64,000 nucleotides of DNA from assembly GCA_039933635.1 (NCBI GenBank), contig JBDTNQ010000007.1, forward strand, positions 21,206 to 85,205, in the 5' to 3' direction. This document shows positions 35,901-43,321 of this stretch, piece by piece. The position numbers were made by a program, and so were the translations under genes. The notes beneath the pieces were generated by a model. That model made no database searches and was not told the origin of the DNA. It saw nothing but the letters and a program-made list of their open reading frames with translations. Numbering within the stretch: the stretch's first letter is position 1; every line of letters starts with the position of its first letter. This DNA is from JBDTNQ01 sp039933635 (lineage in GTDB: Bacteria > Acidobacteriota > Vicinamibacteria > Vicinamibacterales > SCN-69-37).

Positions 35901-36255
35901 CGGCATGATTCGGGAGCCATCGTTACTACTCGGCGAGGCGCCGCCGCCGCCGAAGCGACTCGTGCCTGAGGCGTCGGCCCGGATTCTGTCGGGTTATATG
36001 AGGGACGTGGTCACGGACGGCACTGGCCGGCTTCTCAAGTCGAACGCCGTCCGCATAGCCGGCAAGACGGGCACGGCCGAAGTCGACCACGCGCGTTCGC
36101 ACGCGTGGTTCATCGGCTTCGCGCCCGCTGGACCGGCGGCGAAACGGATCGCCTTTGCCGTCATTCTCGAGAACGCGGGATACGGGGGCAACACGGCGGC
36201 CGCGGTCGCTGGCCAGGTCGTCACGTCGGCCGCGACGTTGGGATTGGTGCGATGA
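32944..36255 (+). CDS. SEDS glycosyltransferase-class B PBP transpeptidase fusion
   Basis: 1103 residues in one uninterrupted frame. TM1 (25-45) is followed by about 130 extracytoplasmic residues of unknown fold, then a SEDS (FtsW/RodA/SpoVE) domain, about 175-605, with NLGPMQPVELIRL, GDQIAQALWALAAGAFQGSG, AGHTDLVLAAVGEELGFVG (Asp470 matches the SEDS catalytic Asp) and TGVVTPFISYGGSAM. A class B PBP follows: LPRGTILDRRDVR (pedestal, near 645) and a transpeptidase with PPGSTFKLI (Ser853, Lys856), SCN (918-920) and KTG (1041-1043). One chain could thus polymerise and cross-link peptidoglycan. It lies in an operon with kinase, phosphatase and FHA genes, where Actinobacteria have separate rodA and pbpA. 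Separate FtsW/FtsI and RodA/PBP2 may exist elsewhere. Confidence 0.93.
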   Translation: MGVTYTRASERARPVGRRVSGLPHPALLVTSAISLVALVLAYAGRSRALDVAAAPTTTAPAVVNLSRGPSAQELEPAMAAVFENVADRRLAANQLSAALGRGGELQDIANVGAIARISVPADTIRRTRGLSLLATRLRDAEARATESDTPIRVPLFTALDVSTLKPDLIVRTRAEYRRVVLLCIVGLAAGVPLVGFLWWLTGRKGDPLLLASAHLLITLGGLVMLARPDPLRDTVLLVRFTWSVLAGSVACAALSQVRMRTAAWLQLPYLSLASAVTLSLLLFLFGSGPGTSGAKVNLGPMQPVELIRLLFALFLAGYLGRRWELLRQTRETEWRSRTLPRWIDLPRFDLLAPVLGAVTIALVLFFALRDLGPALLLALLFMTMFAVARAGVGAVVAGVAILGSGFAAGYWLGISSTLTSRVAMWRSPWENGTRGGDQIAQALWALAAGAFQGSGLGLGDTRYLPAGHTDLVLAAVGEELGFVGLVVVALAGVVIAVRGLRIARSAPTDTTCFLALALAISLVVPMLVMGAGILGLIPLTGVVTPFISYGGSAMLANFAALGLLSATASDAGAATDTKPFATSMTWLGGALGACALAIVIVAGRTQLAVADEVLVRPQLGRQADGGVRYQYNPRVLDAADSLPRGTILDRRDVRMAGPPETIRQSATQLATIGVPRDAMCADSTHRCYPLGGVAFHVLGNAETRTNWAASNSSYIERDAGDRLRGFDDHAAIVPVNTDGNGGSALRRDYRDLVPLVRHRWEPDDASVRALRSRTRDVHLTVDAHLQMKVASILAQAAAVDQVTKAAAVVLDANTGEILASVSYPWPAADGSRIDGSDDALLDRARYGLYPPGSTFKLITAAAALGLDQGLGQLAFTCSRLGDDRVGARIPGWSRPIRDDVLDHEPHGTLTMHDAIVRSCNAYFAQLAVRLGVEPLARTAGLAGIIFPTSGPAARLRENLPYSGYGQGDVLASPLRMARVAAALGTDGMIREPSLLLGEAPPPPKRLVPEASARILSGYMRDVVTDGTGRLLKSNAVRIAGKTGTAEVDHARSHAWFIGFAPAGPAAKRIAFAVILENAGYGGNTAAAVAGQVVTSAATLGLVR

Positions 36256-37091
36256 CACACAAACTGCGGGAATGGATGGGACACGCGAAGCGGCTGGAGT
36301 CGGCAATCAGCCGCCGGGTGGACGCGGCCACACAGCGACTCGCCAGCACATCGGCACGCCAGCCGCTCGAGATCATTCACCAGATCGTTTCCATCGTGGA
36401 ACGGGAGATTCAGCCGGCCGGACGTGGCCAACGCCTCTTTCCGTACACGCATATTCGTGTGTGGCTGATGGCGCCAACGCCGAAGGCCAGAGCCCAATTC
36501 GAGGCCGCGTGCGACGCGCCGCCCTCGCTGAAGAATCGGATCCACGAACGGCTGGCGTCAGAGGGCTGCGTCGTCGATCACCTGGCGGTGACGATCACGT
36601 ACGTGACGAAGCCGCGGGCCGACTGGGCCCAGCCCGAATACCACGTGGACTTCTCCCGCGACGTGACGGCGGCGGCACCCGCGCCCGTGCCGCACGCGAT
36701 CGGTCCCCTCTCGGTCACCGTCACGCGCGGCACGGTCGAGCGTGCGACGCACACGCTGGCGACGGGCACGCTCACCCTCGGACGCGGGTCCGAGGTCCGC
36801 GACGCGCGTGAGCGCGTGTTGCGTGTGAACAACGTGGCTTTCCTGGACGATGGCAGTGAGGTGAACCTCACGGTGTCGCGACGGCACGCACACATTGCGC
36901 GCGACGCGGGCGGGCGCGCCTATCGGCTGCACGACGACGGCAGCGAGCACGACACACGAGTGCTCCGCGACGGTCGAGGCGTGCCCGTGCCGCGAGGCCG
37001 CGGCCTCCGCTTGCGGAACGGCGACGTCATCGTGCTGGGCCAGGCACGCCTCGAGGTGACCCTCACCGACGACGGTGGCGGCCCGGTCTAG
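36252..37091 (+). CDS. Second FHA-domain protein of the cell-wall operon
   Basis: 279 residues; ATG overlaps the preceding TGA (ATGA). The N-terminal 135 residues (QPLEIIHQIVSIVEREI, PYTHIRVWLMAP, HVDFSRDV) look like a DUF3662-type domain related to that in the first FHA protein. The C-terminal FHA domain has GTLTLGRGS, LTVSRRHAHI and a DDGSEHDTRVLRDG segment where the usual Asn-Gly-Thr loop is changed. It closes the operon and overlaps the convergent sigma factor gene by 4 bp. It is probably a phosphothreonine-dependent adaptor for the kinase or for the SEDS-PBP protein. Confidence 0.75.
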   Translation: MTHKLREWMGHAKRLESAISRRVDAATQRLASTSARQPLEIIHQIVSIVEREIQPAGRGQRLFPYTHIRVWLMAPTPKARAQFEAACDAPPSLKNRIHERLASEGCVVDHLAVTITYVTKPRADWAQPEYHVDFSRDVTAAAPAPVPHAIGPLSVTVTRGTVERATHTLATGTLTLGRGSEVRDARERVLRVNNVAFLDDGSEVNLTVSRRHAHIARDAGGRAYRLHDDGSEHDTRVLRDGRGVPVPRGRGLRLRNGDVIVLGQARLEVTLTDDGGGPV

Positions 37092-38329
37092 TCCTGGCGC
37101 AATCGTCGTTCGAAGAACCGTCGCTCCGCCGGATTTCTGGCGCGCGCCAGCGCTGCCGCAAAATGCGCGCGGGCGTCGACGACGTGGCCTCGACGCATTT
37201 CGAAGTCGCCAAGAGCCGCCGCGTGAAACGGGTAGCGATCGAAACGCCCCGCATCCGGAATGGCCCGCAGAGCTTCGACGCCGCGATCGGCGCCGTCGCG
37301 CTGGCCGATGGCAATCGCGCGATTGAGCGCGACCACCGGCGATGGCGCAATCGCCATCAACCGGTCGTAGAGGGAGACGATGGTGGACCAGTCGACGTCG
37401 ACCGGCGAGGATGCGCTTGCGTGCGCGGCGGCGATTGCGGCTTCGACGTGATACGCGGTCACGCGCGTGCCTGACGCCGATCGCTCGAGCAGCGCGAGCC
37501 CCTGCGCGACGAGGGCGCCATCCCATCGCGCGCGATCCTGTTGGAGGAGCGGGCTGAGCTCGCCGCCATCATCGATCCGTACCGGCAGGCGCGCGGCGTG
37601 CAGATACATCAGCGCGCCCAGCGCGAATGTTTCGGGCGTCGCGGCCGGCGGATGCTCGCAGAGCAACGCCGTGAGACGAATCGCGTCCTGACAGAGATCC
37701 ACACGCACCGCTGACTCAGCGGATGCGCCGTGGTAGCCCTCGTTGAAGAGGAGATACAAGGCGCGTCGGACAGCCGACAAGCGGGAAGCGAACTCGGCGT
37801 CGTTCAGGTCGAACAGGCGACGGGATCCCGCCAGCACCTTCTTGCCGCGGGCAATCCGTTTCTCGATTGCCGGCCGGCCTGTCAGGAACGCCGCCGCGAC
37901 CTCGCCCGCGCCGAACCCGCACAGGATGTTGAGGACGAGTGCCACCTGCGCCTCTTCGGGCAGGCGCGGGTGGCAGCACGAGAACATCATGCGCAGCTGC
38001 TCGTCCCGAATCGCGTGGAACGAAAAGGCCTCGTCGACGAACGAGCCCACGGCCGACTCCTGCGCGATCATCCGCGCCACCTCGGGCGCGAACGTGTGCG
38101 CCGTGCGCTGGCGCCGCAGCACGTCGAGCGCGCGGTTGCGCGCCGTCGCCATGAGCCATCCCGTCGGATTGTCCGGCACGCCGCGCGCCTTCCACACCTC
38201 GAGCGCCCGACAGAAGGCGTCCTGCACCACATCCTCGGCCAGCGTCAGGTTCTGGACGCCGAAGACGCGCGTCAATGCGGCCACCAGGCGGCCGGACTCG
38301 CGCCGGAAGAGGTGGTCGTGCAGGTCCAC
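37088..38329 (-). CDS. ECF sigma factor with C-terminal TPR-like domain (ECF42 type)
   Basis: 413 residues, GTG start. Sigma region 2 is LTLAEDVVQDAFCRALEVW with NPTGWLMATARNRALDVLRR, and region 4 is LRMMFSCCHPRLPEEAQVALVLNILCGFGAGEVAAAFLTG. A 230-residue C-terminal extension follows (RALYLLFNEGYHGASA ... VALNRAIAIGQRDG), the helical domain that marks group ECF42, which lacks an anti-sigma factor. ECF42 genes are typically next to DGPF/YCII-type genes, and one lies two genes upstream at 38944-39327. The three genes form a minus-strand operon with 2-bp and 12-bp gaps. The C-terminal domain probably controls activity. Confidence 0.9.
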   Translation of the reverse strand: MDLHDHLFRRESGRLVAALTRVFGVQNLTLAEDVVQDAFCRALEVWKARGVPDNPTGWLMATARNRALDVLRRQRTAHTFAPEVARMIAQESAVGSFVDEAFSFHAIRDEQLRMMFSCCHPRLPEEAQVALVLNILCGFGAGEVAAAFLTGRPAIEKRIARGKKVLAGSRRLFDLNDAEFASRLSAVRRALYLLFNEGYHGASAESAVRVDLCQDAIRLTALLCEHPPAATPETFALGALMYLHAARLPVRIDDGGELSPLLQQDRARWDGALVAQGLALLERSASGTRVTAYHVEAAIAAAHASASSPVDVDWSTIVSLYDRLMAIAPSPVVALNRAIAIGQRDGADRGVEALRAIPDAGRFDRYPFHAAALGDFEMRRGHVVDARAHFAAALARARNPAERRFFERRLRQD

Positions 38330-38331
38330 GT

Positions 38332-38931
38332 TCAGTACTTCGGCGCGTACCGCAACATCACGACGCCCGACGGGTACGGTGTCGCCTCAATCAGCTTGAG
38401 CGGTCGGCTCTTTGCCATCCCGGCGACCATTTGCCGGCCGCGGCCCAGCACGATGGGACTCACGACGAATTGGTACTCGTCGATGAGGCCGTGCTCTGAC
38501 AACTGCGAGACGATGCTTCCGCTGCCGAAGATGATCATGTCCTTGCCGTCCTCGTCCTTCAAGGCGCGAACGGTGTTCACATCGAGGATCGGCACGACCC
38601 GCGTGCGCTTCCATGTCGGATGCTTCAGCGTCGTCGAGAAGACCACCTTCGCGTGTTCGTTGATCCAATCGGCGAAGCCGCGGGCCGCCTCGGACGGATG
38701 ATCCGGACTGTGTGGGTCCACCGGCTTGGGTGCGCCGGCCTCGGCCGGCCTCCACGCGCGTTCGAACATCTCGTACGTCTTCCGGCCGAACAACATCGTG
38801 TCGACTGCCGGCATGCGCGACGCAGAGCCCTTGTGCACCTCCGGTTCCTGCGTCACCCAGCTCAGGTCGCCACCCGGCGCCTCGAAGTACCCGTCGGCCG
38901 ACACCGCATTGAACATCGTGATGCGTCGCAT
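38332..38931 (-). CDS. Dihydrofolate reductase/RibD C-terminal-like protein
   Basis: 199 residues. MRRITMFNAVSADGYFEAPGGDLSW opens the RibD C-terminal/DHFR-like fold; TMLFGRKTYEMF, ADWINEHAKVVFSTTL, DMIIFGSGSIVSQLSEHGLIDEYQFVVSPIVLGRGRQMV complete it. Proteins of this YwjB/YyaP-like branch bind NADPH but rarely have a known substrate. It sits between the DGPF-type gene and the ECF42 sigma gene and is probably in the same operon and regulon. Confidence 0.85.
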   Translation of the reverse strand: MRRITMFNAVSADGYFEAPGGDLSWVTQEPEVHKGSASRMPAVDTMLFGRKTYEMFERAWRPAEAGAPKPVDPHSPDHPSEAARGFADWINEHAKVVFSTTLKHPTWKRTRVVPILDVNTVRALKDEDGKDMIIFGSGSIVSQLSEHGLIDEYQFVVSPIVLGRGRQMVAGMAKSRPLKLIEATPYPSGVVMLRYAPKY

Positions 38932-38943
38932 GCTCGTTCTCCC

Positions 38944-39327
38944 TTACTGACTGAGCGGCGCCCGCAATTCAGGCGCCGCCATGATCGGCCGAACCTCGAC
39001 GACGCCGTCACCGGCGAGGATCGGACAGCTCAACGCGATCTGGACCGCCTCCTGTTCGTCCCGCGCGCGGATGACCAGGAAGCCGGCGACGACGTCCTTG
39101 GTCTCCGCGTAGGGACCATCCGTGATGATGGCCTTTGAGCGGGGACCGCGGACGACCTTGCCATTTCGCTCGAGCGGCTCACCGCGGCTCTTCAGATGAC
39201 CGCCCGCTTCGAGCCCGCGAATCCACGCCAGCCACATTTCCATACTGCGCTGCGCCTGCTCCGGAGTTCCCAGCGCAGCACGCTGGTCGGCGTCGTTGAT
39301 ACGAAACAGGAACACGAACTCGCTCAT
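38944..39327 (-). CDS. YCII/DGPF-domain protein
   Basis: 127 residues from ATG 39327, which has GAGG nine bases upstream. MSEFVFLFRINDAD opens a ferredoxin-like YCII fold and the family motif appears as ITDGPYAETKDVVAGFLVIRA. DGPF proteins are the usual first gene of ECF42 operons, and this one heads the operon with the DHFR-like and sigma genes. Their function is unknown; a role as sensor or as stress-related enzyme has been proposed for the family. Confidence 0.85.
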   Translation of the reverse strand: MSEFVFLFRINDADQRAALGTPEQAQRSMEMWLAWIRGLEAGGHLKSRGEPLERNGKVVRGPRSKAIITDGPYAETKDVVAGFLVIRARDEQEAVQIALSCPILAGDGVVEVRPIMAAPELRAPLSQ

Positions 39328-39513
39328 GTGTGTCGTCCTCTCGTCTATTCGACGTTCGACGGTCTCGAGACCGGACATCTTGTTCAGGATTCACAGATCC
39401 GTTTCCGTCGTGCCAGGCGCCGCAGTGTCTCCCGGCCACCTGCACGCTCACCCCGCCGCGACTGAATCCTCCCGCTACGGTCTGAAAATTGCACGCTGCA
39501 CCGCTCGGGTGCA

Positions 39514-40566
39514 ATGGTGAGCAGCTTCCGGTGCGGGCGATGCGCGGGGACGGTCGAGGCAGGTCAGGCAGGACCAGGCCAGGCCGTCGCCTGTTCACGC
39601 TGCGGCCACACAAACGTCTGTCCGGCGCCACGAACCAGCGCCGAACGCGCGATGCCCCTCCGGTCGGCCGGCCCGTCCCGCGCGATCTGGGCCGGCGTCG
39701 CCTGCCTGACGCTGATAACGGTGGGCTGGCTCGGCTGGGGACGTGCCGGGTCCGGGTTCGCCGGCGCGTCGGCCCGGACACCGACGCCGGCGGAAACGCT
39801 GCAGCGGGAACTGCTCGAACACAATCTCGACAAGCCGGGCGATCCGGAACTCGACGCGCTCTATCAGGCCACTGTCGCGAGGCATTTTCCCGGCGCCATG
39901 CCGCCGATCCCCGTGTTGTGGGAGCCGCGACTCGCGCAGGTGGGACTGGTGGCGGCGGAGACGTTCACTCTGGAAGGCATGTTTGGTCACGAAGGCAAGC
40001 AGACCGTGATTCTGCTGAATCCGGATCTGCAACGCGATCAACGGGCGCTGGCGCGTGCGCTCTGCCATGAGATGGTTCACGCCTACCTCTACGTGACCGG
40101 TGACAAGACCACGGACCACGGCCCGGCCTTCCAATTGGTACTGCAGCGGCTGTCTGTCGAGGGCGCGTTCGAGGGGATCATGGCGACCGACCAGGAGCGG
40201 GCCGCGTTGCGCGCGTGGATCGATGGCGAGTCCCCGCGGATTGAGGTCGCGCGACGCGACCTGGACCAGTTGGGCTCCAGCGTGGAGGCCGAGCGGGTGG
40301 CCATCGAGGGTGCGATTGCCGACGTCAACGCGCGCGGTCCTGCGTCTGCGACCGAAGCGGCGGCACTCAACGCGCGACGCGAGGCCTACAACCAGCTCGC
40401 CATCGACGCCAACGTGCGATCCGCGCGCCTGCAGGCGGACCGCGATCACTTCAATCGCGAGGTCGAACGCTACAACCTGATGCTGGTCTACCCTGCCGGC
40501 ATCGACCAGCGCGCGGCAGTCTCCCCGCCGGCGACGACGAGTCCGGGTCGAACCCCAGGTCTGTAG
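39514..40566 (+). CDS. Membrane protein with zinc ribbon and SprT-like metallopeptidase domain
   Basis: 350 residues. An N-terminal zinc ribbon has FRCGRCAGTV and VACSRCGHTNVC; a single membrane helix (WAGVACLTLITVGWLGWG) follows near residue 60. Residues about 90-215 are SprT-like: the zinc site CHEMVHAYLYVTG is followed by DHGPAFQLVLQRL, the third His. The final 120 residues form a coiled coil (VEAERVAIEGAIADVNARG ... ADRDHFNREVERYN). The DNA-repair protease Spartan also uses an SprT domain, but a membrane-anchored version with a ribbon points to another role. No operon partner. Confidence 0.7.
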   Translation: MVSSFRCGRCAGTVEAGQAGPGQAVACSRCGHTNVCPAPRTSAERAMPLRSAGPSRAIWAGVACLTLITVGWLGWGRAGSGFAGASARTPTPAETLQRELLEHNLDKPGDPELDALYQATVARHFPGAMPPIPVLWEPRLAQVGLVAAETFTLEGMFGHEGKQTVILLNPDLQRDQRALARALCHEMVHAYLYVTGDKTTDHGPAFQLVLQRLSVEGAFEGIMATDQERAALRAWIDGESPRIEVARRDLDQLGSSVEAERVAIEGAIADVNARGPASATEAAALNARREAYNQLAIDANVRSARLQADRDHFNREVERYNLMLVYPAGIDQRAAVSPPATTSPGRTPGL

Positions 40567-40600
40567 CGCGGCGTTCGACCGGCGACGACGCGTTCGCCGG

Positions 40601-41989
40601 TCAGTGGACGACCGTTCGAACGTCGCGCTGACAAAGAGAGATCTGCACGACGCGCTCAAGATACTCCGGCGGGACGAGCGCCGCGACCTCGGCGTTGAGG
40701 ACGACGCGCCCCTCCGCATCGCGTGCGCTCGAGAGCGCCGCCGCTTTGATGGCGCTGAACGGCTGCGACATCTGCAGCTGATCGGCCGTACCGCGACGTG
40801 CGAAGTGCGTCGACCGTACGACCAGCGTCAGCGCGATGAGGGCGATGCCGATGTTCCTGACGGCGGAACCGATGCGCCTCGGTTCGGCCGCATGCCAGCG
40901 CTGGAGTAACTCAGCGATCAGCAGAGAAACGCCAGCCGCCGGCACGTACTCGTAGCGCGCGGCAATGCCCCACGTGAAGAAGAGCACCGGCAGCAGCGTG
41001 ATGAGAATCCACACCACGAAGAAACGCATCCTCGGCGTGCCCAGCGCGAGCGTGGCCCCGAGCGCGGCGACGAGCACGATATCCTGCACGGGCCCGCGCA
41101 CCCAGACGAGGATCGCGACCAGGTAGTCGAGCAGCTTCGGCCCGGCGTGCAGGCCGAAACGGTAGTGCCCTTCGGTGACGAGGTAGCTCCGCGTATTCAC
41201 GACGTACGCGAGGGCCAGGTATCCGATGACCAGGACAGCGAACGGCGCGTACCAGCGCAGACGGGCGCCGAGGGCTTCGGCCGTGAAGACGGGCCCGCGT
41301 GGCACGAGGATGACGTCCATCGCCACGAGCATCGCAATCAGCGTGGCCGAACTCTCATGCGTGAGCAGGCAGATGATGAACGCCGCGAGCGTAGCGACGT
41401 AGAACATCCGGCGGCGCCGCCGCAGGAACGCGGCAAACATCCACAACGCGAGGATGTACCAGAAGCCCGGCATCAGGTCTGTAATCGCGCCAATCCAGGC
41501 CACCGCCTCGACGGGACCGGACTGCACGGCAAACCACAGCGCGGCAAAATAGGCGAACGGGCGTGACATGCCGATCTCACGCGCCAGCAGGAACACCAGG
41601 CCGCACGTCATGAGGTGAATCGCGACGCTGAGCCAGTGAAACGGCACGGGATCGCAGCCGAACGTGTGGAGTCCCCATCCGAAATACAGCTCGATGACCG
41701 GACGATAGAAGTGGCTGTACCGGCTGAGGTCGAAGAAATGGCGCGGGTCGACCTCCCAGGACTGGCTCAGCCATGCGTAGTCATCGTTGAAGAAGAATGC
41801 CGTCGACGACGGGGAATAGATGGCGACCACAAGCCCGACGATGAGGGCGGTGCCGGCAAGCGGCAGAAGGACACGTGACAGGCGGCTCTCCACGCGACGT
41901 AACACTACAACAGGCTGCAGCCTGCGGGATGCGCCGGGCGGGCCCCGGCTCACGTCCCAAGCGGCGGGCCGAGACCGGCCGTCGTTCAA
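40601..41989 (-). CDS. GT-C-like multi-pass membrane protein
   Basis: Up to 462 residues; the frame begins with TTG at 41989 and the first 35 residues look non-conserved, so the true start may be an internal GTG. The first helix (LPLAGTALIVGLVVAIY) is followed by FFFNDDYAWLSQSW, where the acidic pair after helix 1 is typical of GT-C glycosyltransferases. About ten more helices follow, with FHWLSVAIHLMTCGLVFLLAREI and HESSATLIAMLVAMDVILVP among them. The short C-terminal tail is soluble. Donor and acceptor are unknown. Confidence 0.6.
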   Translation of the reverse strand: MNDGRSRPAAWDVSRGPPGASRRLQPVVVLRRVESRLSRVLLPLAGTALIVGLVVAIYSPSSTAFFFNDDYAWLSQSWEVDPRHFFDLSRYSHFYRPVIELYFGWGLHTFGCDPVPFHWLSVAIHLMTCGLVFLLAREIGMSRPFAYFAALWFAVQSGPVEAVAWIGAITDLMPGFWYILALWMFAAFLRRRRRMFYVATLAAFIICLLTHESSATLIAMLVAMDVILVPRGPVFTAEALGARLRWYAPFAVLVIGYLALAYVVNTRSYLVTEGHYRFGLHAGPKLLDYLVAILVWVRGPVQDIVLVAALGATLALGTPRMRFFVVWILITLLPVLFFTWGIAARYEYVPAAGVSLLIAELLQRWHAAEPRRIGSAVRNIGIALIALTLVVRSTHFARRGTADQLQMSQPFSAIKAAALSSARDAEGRVVLNAEVAALVPPEYLERVVQISLCQRDVRTVVH

Positions 41990-42078
41990 GGTTTCCGGCT
42001 ATCCAGCCGATAGCAGTACCGGTGTGACGCTCTCTTCGCCACCAATCGGACGTGTGCCATCTGTGAGGACCTGCCGCC

Positions 42079-43245
42079 GTGACACTTCCCGGTCCGGACC
42101 CACTCACCAGGGCTGACGCCTCCCCGCGGACGTTCGCGCCCAATACGCGACTGGAGCAGGTCGGCGAACTCGTCTCCGCGATCCAGCGGCTCTCACTCGC
42201 ACGCACGCTCGAAGACGTACAGGCGACCGTGCGCGTCGCGGCACGCCGTCTGACCGGCGCCGACGGCGCGACCTTCGTGCTCCGGGAGAACACCCAGTGC
42301 TTCTACGCCGACGAGGACGCGATTTCCCCGCTCTGGAAGGGACAACGGTTTCCCCTGCACCATTGCGTGAGCGGCTGGGTGATGACGCACCGCGAACCGG
42401 TCGTCATCGAGGACATCTTCGCTGACCCGCGCGTGCCGGCCGATGCCTATCGACCGACGTTCGTGAAGAGCCTGGCGATGGTGCCCATCCGGACGGTCGA
42501 TCCCGTGGGCGCCATCGGGACCTACTGGGCGACGCAGCGGCGTCCCATCCAGCATGAGATCGATCTGCTGCAGGCCCTGGCGGACTCAACCGCCGTCGCG
42601 CTGGAGAACATTCGCGCCTATCAGGAACTCGAAGAGGCGCGGCTCGAGACGTTGCAACGCCTCGCCCTCGCCGCCGAGTATCGCGACGATGCGACGTATG
42701 CGCACACGGAACGCGTGGCGGTGTTGGCGCGGAGACTGGCCGAACAACTGGGCCTGCCTCCGGCCGAGGTCAGCCTGATCCACCAGGCCGCGCCGCTCCA
42801 CGATATCGGGAAGGTCGCCATTCCGGACGCCATCCTCCTCAAAGCCGGGCGGCTCACCGAGCAAGAACACCTCGTGATGCGTCGGCACGCGGTGGCCGGC
42901 GCGGCGATTCTGTCCGGCAGCAATTCCGCCGTGTTGAGGCTGGCGCAGGAAATTGCCCTCACCCATCATGAATGGTGGGATGGCACCGGATATCCGTCTG
43001 GGCTATCCGGCACCGACATTCCGCTCAGCGGGCGGATCGTCGCCCTCGCCGATGTACTTGACGCGCTGCTGCACGAACGGCCGTACAAGCGGGCGTGGAA
43101 CCTGGACGCCGCGACCACCGAAATCCATCGGCTCAGCGGCCGTCAATTCGATCCCGCCGTCGTGGCCGCCTTCGGCAGAGTCGACTTGGGGGATCTGGAT
43201 GCTCCGGCCGAGATCGCGGAACGGTCGGCGGTCCGCAAGCCGTGA
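42079..43245 (+). CDS. GAF-HD-GYP cyclic-di-GMP phosphodiesterase
   Basis: 388 residues, GTG start with GAGG upstream. Residues about 25-175 are a GAF sensor domain (IQRLSLARTLEDVQATVRVAA, ADGATFVLREN, SLAMVPIRTVDPVGAIGTYW). Residues 190-375 are an HD-GYP domain: YAHTERVAVLARRLAEQLG, HDIGKVAIPDAILLKAGRL, HHEWWDGTGYPSGLSG (the GYP motif) and IVALADVLDALLHERPY. Such enzymes degrade cyclic-di-GMP. No receiver or membrane domain is present, so it is a soluble sensor of a small ligand or redox signal. A bidirectional terminator separates it from the next gene. Confidence 0.9.
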   Translation: MTLPGPDPLTRADASPRTFAPNTRLEQVGELVSAIQRLSLARTLEDVQATVRVAARRLTGADGATFVLRENTQCFYADEDAISPLWKGQRFPLHHCVSGWVMTHREPVVIEDIFADPRVPADAYRPTFVKSLAMVPIRTVDPVGAIGTYWATQRRPIQHEIDLLQALADSTAVALENIRAYQELEEARLETLQRLALAAEYRDDATYAHTERVAVLARRLAEQLGLPPAEVSLIHQAAPLHDIGKVAIPDAILLKAGRLTEQEHLVMRRHAVAGAAILSGSNSAVLRLAQEIALTHHEWWDGTGYPSGLSGTDIPLSGRIVALADVLDALLHERPYKRAWNLDAATTEIHRLSGRQFDPAVVAAFGRVDLGDLDAPAEIAERSAVRKP

Positions 43246-43270
43246 CGCGCCTTCCGTAAGCGGGGTCCAA

Positions 43271-43304
43271 GATCGAGGGCGAGGCCGAAGCCCCGCCCTC
43301 GATC
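43271..43304. terminator. Bidirectional terminator hairpin
   Basis: GATCGAGGGCG and GGC pair with GCC and CGCCCTCGATC around a CGAA loop, with one A/C mismatch. It lies between the convergent HD-GYP and TonB receptor genes. Confidence 0.75.
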
Positions 43305-43321
43305 AGGGCCGTGCGCGACGC

